64,000 nt of DNA from Bacillota bacterium (GCA_012520795.1 JAAYNP010000047.1:1-64000), one strand, 5' to 3'; positions 17,305-26,609 are shown, counted from the first letter of the stretch. The notes: generated from the sequence alone by a model not told the origin. Made by a program: numbers and translations.

Positions 17305-19131
17305 TTGGAGGACAAGAAACTCGAACAGCGCCTGCGGGCGTTTTGGGCGGTGATCATCGTCATTATTCTGATTGTCTGCGGCCGATTGTGGGAGCTTCAG
17401 ATTCGCCGGGGAACCCATTACGCGAACATGGCGGAAGGTAACAGGATGCGCCGGATCAGGGTCATGCCCACCAGAGGCGTGATCTACAGCCGTGACGGCA
17501 GGGAACTTGTCCGCAGCCGGCCGGCCTTTACAGTGGCGCTGGTACCGGGGGGGATTCCCCGGAACGCCGAGGGTGTATTGGAGTACTTAAGCGAAATATT
17601 GAACCTCACCAGTGATGAACTGCAGGAGGCAATCGACAAAGGGCGCCAGAATCTCTATGAGCCTGTCCGGATTGCCCGCGATGTTGATTTGAGCACAGTT
17701 GTGGCTATTGAAGAAAACCGGCTGCGGTTGCCGGGCGTGTTTATCGAGGAGGAATGGGTGCGGGACTACCTTTATCCCAGCTTTGCCAGTCACTTGATTG
17801 GCTATCTCGGTATTATCAATGAACAGGAACTGAAACGCTTTGGAACCGGGTACGCAAGCTCTGATTTGGTAGGCAAAACCGGATTGGAAGCGATTTACGA
17901 ACAAGAACTCCGGGGTGTTCTGGGATCAGTAATGGTTGAAGTGAATGCCCTCAGCCGGCCGGTGCAAACCGTCAGCTATGTGGAACCAATCCCCGGCCAC
18001 AATTTGATCCTTACAATTGACAAGGAGCTGCAGGAGGCAGCCCGGGAGGCGTTTCTTGCCCATACCAGCACTCTGCAGGAAGAGGGCGCGTCTCAGTTTA
18101 AAGGGGCAGTGGTTGCGCTCGATCCGAAAACAGGTGAAATCCTGGCCATGGTCAGCCTGCCGGACTATGATCCGGCGAAACTGCTTGATGCCAGGGAGCG
18201 GAACAGCTATTATGCAAGCCTGGTTGCGAACACTGATCAGCCCCTCTTTAACCGGGCGGTGCAAGGGAAGTACGGCCCCGGTTCGGCATTCAAGCCGCTT
18301 ATTGCCGTGGCCATGCTGGAAGAGAAGGTGGTTACTCCCAGCCAAGTGTTCAACGCCACCGGTACCAGCGAATCCGGTATCAGGGATTGGGTGATCACCC
18401 AGGGCTCGGCACCTTTCGGCGAGATCAAGTTTGTTGACGCCCTGGCCATGTCCAGCAACCACTATTTTGCCGAGTTTGGCAAACAGGTGGGCATTGATCG
18501 GCTTTCGGTCTGGCTGAGAGAATTCGGGTTTGGTGCTCCTACCGGCATGATTGGGGCTGCTCAGGAGGAATCAGGCCTGGTACCGGATCGGGATTGGAAG
18601 CGGCAGCGCTACTTCGGGTACCCCACCTATGAGCAAGCCTGGTATCCGGCAGATACGGAACAGGTGTCTATAGGGCAGGGCCCTGTCGAAGTAACGCCGA
18701 TTCAGTTGACTGTTGCCTACAGTGCCATTGCCAACCGCGGGGTGATTTATCAACCGACGGTGGTCAAAAAGATCATTGATCCGGAAGGTGAAATCGTTTA
18801 CGAGCACAGCCCCACGGTAAAGGCCGCATTGGCGGTGGCCGAAAGCACCTGGGATGCCGTGACTGAGGGGATGGAGGCGGTGATTACTCATCCCCGGGGC
18901 ACAGCCCGGCGCGTTTTTGAAGACTTCCCAATCCCAATCGCCGGTAAAACTGGCAGTGTGGAAATCACCAACCGACCTTCCCACGGTTGGTTTGCCGCCT
19001 TTGCCCCAACCGATGACCCGGAACTGGTGGTGGTGGTGATTGTGGAGCATGGGACCGGGGGCGCCACCAGCGCGGCACCGATTGCACGCATGGTGTTTGA
19101 TGCCTATTTTGGCTTGGGCATGCAGGAATAA
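17305..19131 (+). CDS. mrdA: Penicillin-binding protein 2 (elongation transpeptidase)
   Basis: Class B PBP that cross-links peptidoglycan during side-wall growth with RodA and MreBCD. The 608 residues have an N-terminal membrane anchor (about 13-33), the PBP dimer domain and the transpeptidase domain. Its catalytic motifs are SAFK in GPGSAFKP, SSN in MSSNHYF and KTG in AGKTGS. The TTG at 17305 was chosen because GAGGTGA lies about 10 bases upstream and no in-frame ATG or GTG fits; the frame is open into mreD. A sporulation-specific SpoVD-type role is less likely because no PASTA domain is present and the gene follows mreD. Confidence 0.93.
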   Translation: MEDKKLEQRLRAFWAVIIVIILIVCGRLWELQIRRGTHYANMAEGNRMRRIRVMPTRGVIYSRDGRELVRSRPAFTVALVPGGIPRNAEGVLEYLSEILNLTSDELQEAIDKGRQNLYEPVRIARDVDLSTVVAIEENRLRLPGVFIEEEWVRDYLYPSFASHLIGYLGIINEQELKRFGTGYASSDLVGKTGLEAIYEQELRGVLGSVMVEVNALSRPVQTVSYVEPIPGHNLILTIDKELQEAAREAFLAHTSTLQEEGASQFKGAVVALDPKTGEILAMVSLPDYDPAKLLDARERNSYYASLVANTDQPLFNRAVQGKYGPGSAFKPLIAVAMLEEKVVTPSQVFNATGTSESGIRDWVITQGSAPFGEIKFVDALAMSSNHYFAEFGKQVGIDRLSVWLREFGFGAPTGMIGAAQEESGLVPDRDWKRQRYFGYPTYEQAWYPADTEQVSIGQGPVEVTPIQLTVAYSAIANRGVIYQPTVVKKIIDPEGEIVYEHSPTVKAALAVAESTWDAVTEGMEAVITHPRGTARRVFEDFPIPIAGKTGSVEITNRPSHGWFAAFAPTDDPELVVVVIVEHGTGGATSAAPIARMVFDAYFGLGMQE

Positions 19132-19190
19132 AAACGGGGAAGGCGAAACTGTAGAATTGAGGAATGAAAGCCATTGAGGAGAGACTCATA

Positions 19191-19832
19191 ATGAGCAAGG
19201 AAGCTTGTATCATCAAAGGTACAAAGCATGGACTATCCATTTTGATTCCCAGTGAATTAGCTTTTTCCGAAGTATTGGCACAATTGCGGGCACGGCTGGC
19301 TTCAGCTCAAGAGTTTTTTGCAGGTGCAACAGTATACGTGTCAACAACCGATCGGGAGTTGAAACCGGAGGAAAAGCAGCAGTTAGCGCAAACAGTGGAA
19401 GCATTTGGGATGGTGATTAGTGAAAGGGAAGTTCCGGAGCAGTCAGCTTCTGCAGCCGAGCACAAAGCCGGCACAATGGGTGAGGCGAATGAACCAGCTG
19501 AGGATACACTGCTGGTGCGCCGTACAATCCGCTCCGGCCAACGAATATGGTATAACGGCAACGTAGTTGTCCTGGGCGATGTGAACCCAGGAGCTGAGAT
19601 TGTCTGCACCGGTGACATCCTGGTTCTCGGATGCCTTCGGGGAGTCGCCCATGCCGGGTGCAACGGCAATGTCAATGCCTCTGTGTTTGCTTTCCGATTA
19701 GAGCCAACCCAATTGCGGATTGCCAGCTACATATCTCGCTCCCCTGATGAGAAACTGCCTAGACCGCTGGAACCGGAAATCGCGCGCATTTGTGAAAATG
19801 TGATTCAGATTAGTGCTTATCAGAGCAGTTAG
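19191..19832 (+). CDS. minC: Septum site-determining protein MinC
   Basis: Inhibitor of FtsZ ring assembly, recruited to the membrane by MinD. The 213 residues show the N-terminal FtsZ-inhibiting domain (about 1-90), a variable linker and the C-terminal beta-helix (about 105-210) with the repeated G-x-V pattern around VVVLGDVNPGAEIVCTGDI and LGCLRG.HAG. ATG 19191 follows GAGGAGAG; an upstream ATG at 19164 lacks room for a ribosome site. First gene of minCDE. Confidence 0.93.
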   Translation: MSKEACIIKGTKHGLSILIPSELAFSEVLAQLRARLASAQEFFAGATVYVSTTDRELKPEEKQQLAQTVEAFGMVISEREVPEQSASAAEHKAGTMGEANEPAEDTLLVRRTIRSGQRIWYNGNVVVLGDVNPGAEIVCTGDILVLGCLRGVAHAGCNGNVNASVFAFRLEPTQLRIASYISRSPDEKLPRPLEPEIARICENVIQISAYQSS

Positions 19833-19860
19833 AGTTCATGTAAGTAGGGGAGGTGTTCAT

Positions 19861-20664
19861 GTGGGAAAATCGATTGTAGTAACAAGCGGCAAAGGTGGGG
19901 TTGGCAAGACTACTGCGGCAGCCAATATTGGGACCGGGTTGGCTCAAATTGGGAGAAGAGTCTGTTTGGTGGATGCAGACATCGGACTGCGCAACCTCGA
20001 TGTGGTAATGGGTTTGGAAAACCGTATTGTCTATGATCTGATTGATGTGGTGGAAGGGAATTGCCGGATCCGTTCAGCTTTAATCAAGGATAAGCGCCTG
20101 GAAAACCTGTTCCTGCTTCCAGCGGCACAAACCAGGGAAAAGGATGCGGTCAGTCCAGAACAGATGCAGGTGCTGATTGAGGATTTGAAGAAAGAGTTCG
20201 ATTACGTGCTGGTAGATTGCCCAGCCGGAATAGAACAGGGGTTTAAAAATGCTATCGCCGGTGCAGATGTGGCCATCATTGTCACCACACCGGAGGTATC
20301 GGCTGTCAGGGACGCTGATCGGATTGTGGGCCTGCTGGAGGCGAGTGAGTTATATGATCCGCAGCTGATCATCAACCGGATTCGTCCCGACATGGTTCGT
20401 AAGGGCGATATGATGACCACTGAGGATATCATCGATATCCTGGCGATTAAGCTCTTGGGCATTGTTCCCGATGATGAGAGTATTATCGTTTCGACCAACC
20501 GGGGGGAACCGTCTGTCCTGGACAAAAAATCCTTGTCGGGGCAGGCGTTCCGCAATATCGTTCGCAGACTGGAAGGGGCATCTGTTCCATTCTTGCCTAT
20601 AGAAGAAAGATCCGTGGTCAAACGGTTACTGCGCATGTTCAATAATGTCAGCGGCAGAAGTTAG
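19861..20664 (+). CDS. minD: Septum site-determining ATPase MinD
   Basis: Membrane-cycling ATPase that activates and positions MinC. The 267 residues carry the deviant Walker A motif SGKGGVGKT with Lys11 and Lys16, the DADIGLRNLD segment and the C-terminal amphipathic membrane-targeting helix (VVKRLLRMF). The GTG at 19861 was chosen because AGGGGAGG ends 7 bases upstream. Followed by minE after 11 bases. Confidence 0.97.
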   Translation: MGKSIVVTSGKGGVGKTTAAANIGTGLAQIGRRVCLVDADIGLRNLDVVMGLENRIVYDLIDVVEGNCRIRSALIKDKRLENLFLLPAAQTREKDAVSPEQMQVLIEDLKKEFDYVLVDCPAGIEQGFKNAIAGADVAIIVTTPEVSAVRDADRIVGLLEASELYDPQLIINRIRPDMVRKGDMMTTEDIIDILAIKLLGIVPDDESIIVSTNRGEPSVLDKKSLSGQAFRNIVRRLEGASVPFLPIEERSVVKRLLRMFNNVSGRS

Positions 20665-20675
20665 GAGGGACGGCC

Positions 20676-20939
20676 GTGTTAGAATGGTTATCAAGATTGT
20701 TTGGCGCCACCGAACAGAGTAAAGACAAGGCCAAGGAACGGTTGCGCCTGGTTCTGGTTCATGATCGGGCGGTTCTCTCCCCAGGTTTATTGGATGCCTT
20801 AAGAGAAGAAATGATTCATGTCCTGTCGAAATACATGGAGATCGATGAAAAAGGCTTGGAGGTCAATCTCAACCGCAGCGACGAATCGGTGGCACTGGTT
20901 GCCAATATTCCCGTCCGCAGAGTGAAACGGAAGCTGTAG
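20676..20939 (+). CDS. minE: Cell division topological specificity factor MinE
   Basis: An 87-residue activator of MinD ATPase that drives pole-to-pole oscillation of MinCD. The N-terminal membrane-binding segment (MLEWLSRLFG), the MinD-contact stretch ending in RLRLVLVHDR and the C-terminal dimerisation part match the family. GTG start at 20676 after TAGGAGGG. Its presence indicates oscillating Min control, unlike B. subtilis, which uses DivIVA/MinJ and lacks MinE. Confidence 0.95.
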   Translation: MLEWLSRLFGATEQSKDKAKERLRLVLVHDRAVLSPGLLDALREEMIHVLSKYMEIDEKGLEVNLNRSDESVALVANIPVRRVKRKL

Positions 20940-21025
20940 GCCTTTGCCTGGCAAGGAGAGTATTTTGGTTATTAACTGCTCCCAAGGCTAATATATTTAA
21001 GTAACAGCCGTGGGAGGTGAAGAGA

Positions 21026-21265
21026 ATGGGCCGTTCGTCAAACAGTTTAATCACAGCGGTACTGCTCTTTGTGGTTATTGGCCTGGTCTCTGAAAGTCAG
21101 ATCCCGTTTGGGTCGGAGATTACCGAATACCTAAGATTTGTCTTGACTACCGATTTTGACCTGAACTTTGTCAAAAAGCCGATCGAACGATTACGGCAGG
21201 CTTTCACAGACTTCGACCTTGCGGCTCTGACTCAGGGGTTGCCCCGTGTAGTCACGGGATGGTGA
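21026..21265 (+). CDS. Small membrane protein at the spoIVFA position
   Basis: A 79-residue protein with a short basic start, one membrane segment (about residues 7-24) and a C-terminal extracytoplasmic part with no recognisable domain. It ends 4 bases before the M50 protease gene, so the two are translationally linked. In B. subtilis this slot between min genes and spoIVFB is held by spoIVFA, a bitopic protein with a LytM-like domain that inhibits SpoIVFB. This protein is far shorter and lacks that domain. A regulatory or assembly role for the protease is a guess from position. ATG 21026 follows GGGAGGTGA; a GTG at 21017 is less likely. Confidence 0.65.
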   Translation: MGRSSNSLITAVLLFVVIGLVSESQIPFGSEITEYLRFVLTTDFDLNFVKKPIERLRQAFTDFDLAALTQGLPRVVTGW

Positions 21266-21269
21266 GTCT

Positions 21270-22166
21270 ATGAAAGCCGGCACGTTTTTGGGGATTGTAT
21301 TCAAAGTCAATCCCTTTTTTTTGCTGCTGATGGCGTTAGCCTTTGGCTTGGGGCAGCTTTTGCCGGCACTAGTCCTGTTTGTCATTGTCCTTTTCCATGA
21401 GCTGGCCCATGCCCTTGCCGCTTCCGCCTATGGGCTGCGGGTTGCAGAAGTGGAACTGCTTCCCTTTGGCGGAGCAGCCCGCATCGATCATGTGCTGGAG
21501 TTTGACCCAAAGATCGAAATCGGAGTTGCCCTGGCCGGGCCTTTGAGCAATCTATTGTTCGCCGCTGTGCTGTGGTTATGGCAAACGGCATACTCGCCGC
21601 TTGATCACAATTGGTTTCTATTTCTTACCCGGGCAAACCTTAGTATGGCCGCCCTTAACCTGCTGCCGGGACTGCCCCTTGATGGTGGCCGGGTGCTGAG
21701 AAGTGTTTTGATTTACAGCCGGGGGCTGCGGCGGGCGACGGAAACAGCGGCCGGCCTTGGCAAAGCTTTGGCAGTAGGGCTGATTGCCTTTGGATTGATC
21801 GGCAGCCTGGTTTTCAATTATCCAAGCGCACTGATGGCGGGGGTTGTCGGAGTGTTTCTGTTTGGGGCGGCCAAAAGAGAGTCGGATCAGGCTGTGTATG
21901 TGTTTCTCCGCTATCTGATGCAAAAGCAGCTCCATGTGGGGCAGAGGAGGGTAATGCCCGTCAGAGGGCTGGTGGCTGCGGGTGAAACCTCCCTCGGGGA
22001 CGTATCGGATTACCTCATACCTGCATTTTACCACCTGTTCTGGATTGTGGACAGGCAGGGGAAGCCGCTCGGAATCTTGACCGAACTGGAATTGATCAAC
22101 GGCTTGCTTGAAAAAGGGATTCATGGTACACTTTATGAATTGGTGGAACAACGTTCCCGCCACTAA
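21270..22166 (+). CDS. spoIVFB: Site-2-type M50 membrane metalloprotease, SpoIVFB-like
   Basis: Intramembrane zinc protease; in B. subtilis SpoIVFB frees the mother-cell sigma factor sigma-K from its pro-form. The zinc motif HELAH gives His43, Glu44 and His47, and the third ligand is Asp138 in NLLPGLPLDGGR. Several membrane spans fill residues 1-200, followed by a CBS-like C-terminal part (about 215-290, with FWIVDRQGKPLGILTE), which in SpoIVFB senses ATP. The 298 residues agree with the family. Position between minCDE and rplU supports the assignment. ATG 21270. Confidence 0.85.
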   Translation: MKAGTFLGIVFKVNPFFLLLMALAFGLGQLLPALVLFVIVLFHELAHALAASAYGLRVAEVELLPFGGAARIDHVLEFDPKIEIGVALAGPLSNLLFAAVLWLWQTAYSPLDHNWFLFLTRANLSMAALNLLPGLPLDGGRVLRSVLIYSRGLRRATETAAGLGKALAVGLIAFGLIGSLVFNYPSALMAGVVGVFLFGAAKRESDQAVYVFLRYLMQKQLHVGQRRVMPVRGLVAAGETSLGDVSDYLIPAFYHLFWIVDRQGKPLGILTELELINGLLEKGIHGTLYELVEQRSRH

Positions 22167-22198
22167 CCGTGTTGGCAGTTTGCAAAGAGGTGTCAAAA

Positions 22199-24058
22199 AT
22201 GAAACAGAAGCTGATACAGGTTTTGCCGGAAGTATCCAAGCCGGCTCGCTATACAGATGGAGAACTCCATGCTTACCATAAGGATTGGCGGCAAACAACA
22301 GTAAAAATGGCGTTAGCCTTTCCCGATACCTATGAGATCGGGATGGGCAATCTAGGCTTCCAGATCCTCTATCATATCATCAACCAACGGCAAGATTCCC
22401 TGGCGGAAAGAGTATACATGCCCTGGGTGGACATGCAGGAGAAAATGAAGGAGGCAGGCTTGCCATTAACAGCCCTGGAGTCGGGGCAGCCCCTTGCCGA
22501 TTTTGATATTGTCGGCTTTACACTCCAGTATGAGCTTAGTTTCAGCAACATCGTCAAGATGCTGGATCTGGCCGGGATTCCCCGCTTGAGTGCCCAAAGG
22601 GACAGCCGCCACCCATTGGTTATCGCCGGCGGCCCTTGTGCCTTCAATCCCGAACCGTTGGCTGATTTCCTCGACTGCGCAGTCCTTGGTGACGGCGAAG
22701 AGGTAATCCACGAACTGCTGGATGCTGTCACAAGCTGCAAAGAGCAGCAGCTGTCCCGCGGGGATACACTGCTGAAACTGGCCTGGATCCCAGGGGTTTA
22801 TGTGCCGCAGTTCTATGAAATAAAGTATACAAATCAGGGAAAAATCAAAACGATCCGCACAACCGAAGCTGCGGTTCCCAGCACAATCGTTAAACGAGTG
22901 GTGGCTGATCTGGATCAAGCTCCCTTTCCCGATCGGATTGTTGTGCCGTACATTCAGACGGTGCATGATCGGGCCATAGTCGAAGTGATGCGGGGATGCA
23001 CCCGGGGCTGCCGATTCTGCCAGGCCGGCATGATCTACAGGCCTGTCCGGGAACGGAGTGTGGAGACGGTGAAAAGACAGGCACGGCAGCTTTTGGACAG
23101 CACCGGGTATGAACAGGTTTCCCTAACTTCGCTCTCCACAGGTGACTACAGCAAGGTGGAACAGTTGGTAACGGAACTGGCCGCCGAATGCCGCCGGCGG
23201 GGAGTGTCTGTGTCCCTGCCTTCGCTGCGGGTTGACTCTTTTTCAGTAAAGCAGGCTGTGGAGATCGAGAAGTTTAAGAAGACTGGGCTCACATTTGCCC
23301 CTGAGGCGGGCACCCAGCGCCTGCGTGACGTGATCAACAAGAACGTGCGGGAAGAGGATCTCTATGAAGCAGTGGATGCCGCTTTTGCCTCAGGCTGGTT
23401 CCAGATCAAACTGTACTTTATGATTGGGCTGCCGACAGAAACCTGGGCAGACCTGGACGGGATCGCCGCCTTGGCCGGGAATGTACTGGAAATAGGCCGG
23501 CGCCGTATCCCCAAAGGCGGCAGGAAGCCCATCGTTAATGTGAGTGTTGCCTCTTTTGTGCCCAAGCCCGGCACACCTTTTCAATGGGAAGCGTTCAACG
23601 ATCAAGAAGTACTGTTGGCCAAGTACAATTACCTGCGGAAACAGCTGCGGCACGGGGGAATCAATTTCAGCGCCCATGATGTGCGGGCAAGTTACCTGGA
23701 AGCAGTGTTTGCCCGGGGGGACCGCCGCTTGGGAAGAGTTTTGGCCCGGGCAGTGGATTTGGGCTGCCAGTTTGACGGATGGAAGGAACATTTCCGCTAT
23801 GATCTTTGGATGGAGGCATTCAGGGATGAATACATCGACAGCGAATTCTATGCCTACCGCAAGCGCCAGGCCGATGAGGTTTTCCCTTGGGAGCACCTCT
23901 CAAGCGGAGTGAGCCGCAAGTTTCTCTGGTTGGAGCGGGAACGGGCTTATCAGGGTGTTACCACCGGCGATTGCCGCTTCGCCAAGTGTACAGGCTGCTG
24001 TGTTTGCCAGGATCTCGGTGTGGCCAATATGCTTAAAGGCGGTGATGGGGATCAGTAG
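22199..24058 (+). CDS. TIGR03960-type B12-binding radical SAM protein
   Basis: A 619-residue radical SAM enzyme of unknown reaction, regularly found beside a DUF2344 protein and RNase G. An N-terminal cobalamin-binding-like domain (about 30-200) comes first, then the radical SAM core with its [4Fe-4S] motif CTRGCRFC (Cys267, Cys271, Cys274). A cysteine-rich tail (CRFAKCTGCCVCQDLG) may hold a further metal site. ATG 22199 follows AAAGAGGTG. It overlaps the next gene by 14 bases, as in many Bacillota. Confidence 0.9.
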   Translation: MKQKLIQVLPEVSKPARYTDGELHAYHKDWRQTTVKMALAFPDTYEIGMGNLGFQILYHIINQRQDSLAERVYMPWVDMQEKMKEAGLPLTALESGQPLADFDIVGFTLQYELSFSNIVKMLDLAGIPRLSAQRDSRHPLVIAGGPCAFNPEPLADFLDCAVLGDGEEVIHELLDAVTSCKEQQLSRGDTLLKLAWIPGVYVPQFYEIKYTNQGKIKTIRTTEAAVPSTIVKRVVADLDQAPFPDRIVVPYIQTVHDRAIVEVMRGCTRGCRFCQAGMIYRPVRERSVETVKRQARQLLDSTGYEQVSLTSLSTGDYSKVEQLVTELAAECRRRGVSVSLPSLRVDSFSVKQAVEIEKFKKTGLTFAPEAGTQRLRDVINKNVREEDLYEAVDAAFASGWFQIKLYFMIGLPTETWADLDGIAALAGNVLEIGRRRIPKGGRKPIVNVSVASFVPKPGTPFQWEAFNDQEVLLAKYNYLRKQLRHGGINFSAHDVRASYLEAVFARGDRRLGRVLARAVDLGCQFDGWKEHFRYDLWMEAFRDEYIDSEFYAYRKRQADEVFPWEHLSSGVSRKFLWLERERAYQGVTTGDCRFAKCTGCCVCQDLGVANMLKGGDGDQ

Positions 24059-24725
24059 CAGTGTCCGTCTGCGGTTCAGTGTCGGTGAAACCGGCAGGTA
24101 CATTTCTCATCTGGACATCCTCCGCCTCATGGGCCGGGCTGTCCGCCGGGCGCAGCTGCCCATTGCCTATTCCCAGGGCTTCAGCCCCACTCCCAAACTG
24201 GCCTTTGCCTCGACACTTCCGGTCGGGCTGACCAGCGAGGCGGAATATGTTGATCTGCAGTTGAGAACCGGTATAGATTGCCAGACCGTACAAGCAAGGC
24301 TGAATTCAGTGCTTCCTGAAGGTTTTCGGTTCCTGGCAGGAGCCGACCTGCCCGAGCGGTACCCGGCCTTGATGTCGCTGATTACGACTGCCTGTTATCA
24401 GATCAGGGTTTTGGGGGATGCCCCTGAGCTTGCGCAGAGGATTGTCGGCCTGATGGCCCAGGATCAGCTGATGATTGTGGTAAAGCGCAAGCATAAAGAA
24501 AAGCAGGTAAATATCAGGGCCTTGATTGATTCATTAGTTTACGATGCGCCGCTGCGGCAAATCGAGCTGCAGTGCGCCAGCGGTGTCAAATCAAACTTGC
24601 GGCCCATGGATCTCTTGCCCTTGCTGGGTTTGGGGCTTGGAGATGTCTTAATCCACAGGTCCGCCCTGTTGATCAAGACTGATGCAGGTGAGTTTCTGAC
24701 GCCGTTTGATGTCTTAAAGGAGTAA
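24045..24725 (+). CDS. TIGR03936 / DUF2344 family protein
   Basis: A 226-residue protein of unknown function, the constant partner of the radical SAM protein upstream; in some genomes the two are fused. Family features seen: RLRFSVGETGRYISHLD near the start and AYSQGFSPTPKLAFASTLPVG around residues 40-65. A role in RNA modification has been guessed because of the neighbouring RNase G and ribosomal genes, but none is shown. ATG 24045; a GTG at 24042 is also possible. Confidence 0.85.
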   Translation: MGISSSVRLRFSVGETGRYISHLDILRLMGRAVRRAQLPIAYSQGFSPTPKLAFASTLPVGLTSEAEYVDLQLRTGIDCQTVQARLNSVLPEGFRFLAGADLPERYPALMSLITTACYQIRVLGDAPELAQRIVGLMAQDQLMIVVKRKHKEKQVNIRALIDSLVYDAPLRQIELQCASGVKSNLRPMDLLPLLGLGLGDVLIHRSALLIKTDAGEFLTPFDVLKE

Positions 24726-24733
24726 AGAATAAT

Positions 24734-26170
24734 ATGCTGAGGAAGGTTGTTATTTCTTCGTTTTTAAACCAGGTGCTGGTCGGTATTGTCGAGAATGGAA
24801 GGCTGGCGGAGTTTTTTCGTGAGAAGGACCAAACCAGCCGCATTGTTGGCAATATCTACAAAGGCAGGATAGAAAATGTGCTGCCGGGAATGGCCGCTGC
24901 ATTTGTTGACTTGGGGTTGGAGCGAAATGGGTTTTTATACGTGGACGATCTGATCAGGGATGATCAACGGCCCATTAATGAACTGGTAAAAAAGGGACAG
25001 GAGATTGTTGTCCAGGTGGCAAAAGAACCGGAAGGTTCCAAGGGAGCCCGGGTGGCCGCCCGCATTTCACTGCCGGGGCGGTTTTTGGTCCTGATGCCCC
25101 AAGATGATCATGTGGGTGTGTCCCGCCAGATTCCCAATCCAAAAGAGCGGGCCCGGCTGAGGGAATTGGCAGGCCAGCTTAAGCCTGCGGGAATGGGTTT
25201 AATTGTGCGGACCGCGGCTTACGGCCGTTCTGATCAAGAGCTGAGGAAAGAACGGGATCAGCTGTTCAAGCTGTGGCGGAAAATTGATCGGCAAAGCCGG
25301 AAATGCTCAGCGCCGGCTTTGCTCTACCGGGATCACGACCTGATTTACCGGATCATGCGGGATGTGGTGACCGACACCACAGAGGCGATTATTGTCGATC
25401 AACCTTGGATCTATGACCGGATCATCGATATCCGCGCCAAACTGCACATCTCACCCGCCACCAAGATTGAGCTGTACAGCGGTGAAGTTGCTCTCTTTGA
25501 CCAGCTGGGGCTATCCCGGGATTTGGAGAAGGCTACTCACAAGCGTGTTTGGTTGAACAGCGGCGGTTATTTGATCATCGATCAAACTGAAGCTTTGGTG
25601 AGCATTGATGTCAATACCGGCAAGTATACCGGCAGAAAGAACCTTGCGGAAACAGTGCTCCGCACGAATCTGGAAGCAGCCCGGGAAATTGCCAAACAGC
25701 TGCGGCTGCGCAATATTGGCGGTATTATCATCATCGATTTTATTGACATGCACAGCGCTCATGACCGTCAGTTGGTCCTGGAGGCATTGACCGCAGCTTT
25801 GGCCGCCGATAAAACCAAGAGCCATGTGTTGGGATTCACCCAGCTGGGCTTGGTGGAGATGACCAGGAAAAAGGCGAAAACAAGATTGAGCCATATTTTG
25901 GAAACCGACTGCCACCACTGCGGGGGTACCGGGAGCATACTGTCCCAGGATATGATTGCCATCAATACAGCCCAGAGGATTTATACCCTCGCCCGGGAAC
26001 CGGATGTAAAATCGATCACAGTGTCCTGCCACCCGTTGGTGGCGGCAGCCCTGGCCGGGGACAACCAGGAGAACATCAAATTGATGCGGAAGCAGACGAG
26101 AAAACAGATAACCATCTGCGGCTGCGATCAGTTTGAGCTTGATTACACCGAAATCAGCTGCCAGCGTTGA
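24734..26170 (+). CDS. rng: Ribonuclease G / E family endoribonuclease
   Basis: Single-strand-specific endoribonuclease acting in rRNA maturation and mRNA decay. The 478 residues include an S1 RNA-binding domain (about 35-120), the RNase H-like and DNase I-like catalytic part with the acidic metal ligands in SIDVNTGKYTG and IIDFIDM, and the zinc-link motif CHHCGGTG that joins subunits. The length fits RNase G rather than RNase E, which has a long C-terminal tail. ATG 24734. Its stop codon lies inside the rplU promoter. Confidence 0.93.
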   Translation: MLRKVVISSFLNQVLVGIVENGRLAEFFREKDQTSRIVGNIYKGRIENVLPGMAAAFVDLGLERNGFLYVDDLIRDDQRPINELVKKGQEIVVQVAKEPEGSKGARVAARISLPGRFLVLMPQDDHVGVSRQIPNPKERARLRELAGQLKPAGMGLIVRTAAYGRSDQELRKERDQLFKLWRKIDRQSRKCSAPALLYRDHDLIYRIMRDVVTDTTEAIIVDQPWIYDRIIDIRAKLHISPATKIELYSGEVALFDQLGLSRDLEKATHKRVWLNSGGYLIIDQTEALVSIDVNTGKYTGRKNLAETVLRTNLEAAREIAKQLRLRNIGGIIIIDFIDMHSAHDRQLVLEALTAALAADKTKSHVLGFTQLGLVEMTRKKAKTRLSHILETDCHHCGGTGSILSQDMIAINTAQRIYTLAREPDVKSITVSCHPLVAAALAGDNQENIKLMRKQTRKQITICGCDQFELDYTEISCQR

Positions 26171-26195
26171 CAAGTGCAGCCGCGGGTGTTAAAAT
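26167..26195 (+). promoter_or_regulatory. Strong sigma-A-type promoter of rplU-prp-rpmA
   Basis: TTGACA (26167-26172), 17-base spacer, TAAAAT (26190-26195). The -35 includes the TGA stop of rng. Transcription would begin near 26202. Confidence 0.75.
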
Positions 26196-26202
26196 TATTG
26201 GA

Positions 26203-26290
26203 GCGGGTTTGGTTGTGTTGTGAAACCGCATGGCACAGGCTTTAAAAACACTGCGGTGTGCCTGGGGCCAGCGAGTCCGAGCAAGGAGGT
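26203..26290 (+). ncRNA. Structured 5' leader of rplU (candidate ribosomal-protein L21 leader)
   Basis: The roughly 95-base leader between promoter and rplU holds two interleaved helices. ACCGCA (26225-26230) can pair with TGCGGT (26252-26257), and GGCACA (26232-26237) with TGTGCC (26257-26262). Because the partners alternate, the RNA could form an H-type pseudoknot or switch between folds. A family of L21 leaders is known upstream of rplU in Bacillota; whether this belongs to it needs a covariance-model search. Regulation by L21 is inferred. Confidence 0.5.
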
Positions 26291-26297
26291 GGGAGTA

Positions 26298-26609
26298 ATG
26301 TACGCTGTTGTCGAAACAGGCGGTAAGCAGTACAAAGTTGCCGAAGGTGATGTCATCTATATTGAGAAGTTGGCCGCACCCGTTGGTGAACAGGTAGTGC
26401 TCGATCGAGTGCTTCTGGTGAGCAAGGATGGTGAGGTAGAGGTTGGTACGCCGACAGTGGCAAATGCCAGAGTAACGGCCAAGGTCGAGGATCACGGCAA
26501 AGGTAAGAAAGTGATCGTGTTCAAGTACAAACCCAAGAAAAACTACCGCAAAAAGACCGGTCACCGCCAGCCGTTTACCAAGCTGGTAATCGAAAAGATT
26601 GAGGCCTAA
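26298..26609 (+). CDS. rplU: 50S ribosomal protein L21
   Basis: A 103-residue large-subunit protein that binds 23S rRNA and contacts L20. The sequence begins [18 protein letters not shown], the family signature, and ends with the basic [15 protein letters not shown] region. ATG 26298 follows AAGGAGGTGGGAG. First gene of rplU-prp-rpmA; its stop codon overlaps the prp start by one base. Confidence 0.98.
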   Translation: MYAVVETGGKQYKVAEGDVIYIEKLAAPVGEQVVLDRVLLVSKDGEVEVGTPTVANARVTAKVEDHGKGKKVIVFKYKPKKNYRKKTGHRQPFTKLVIEKIEA

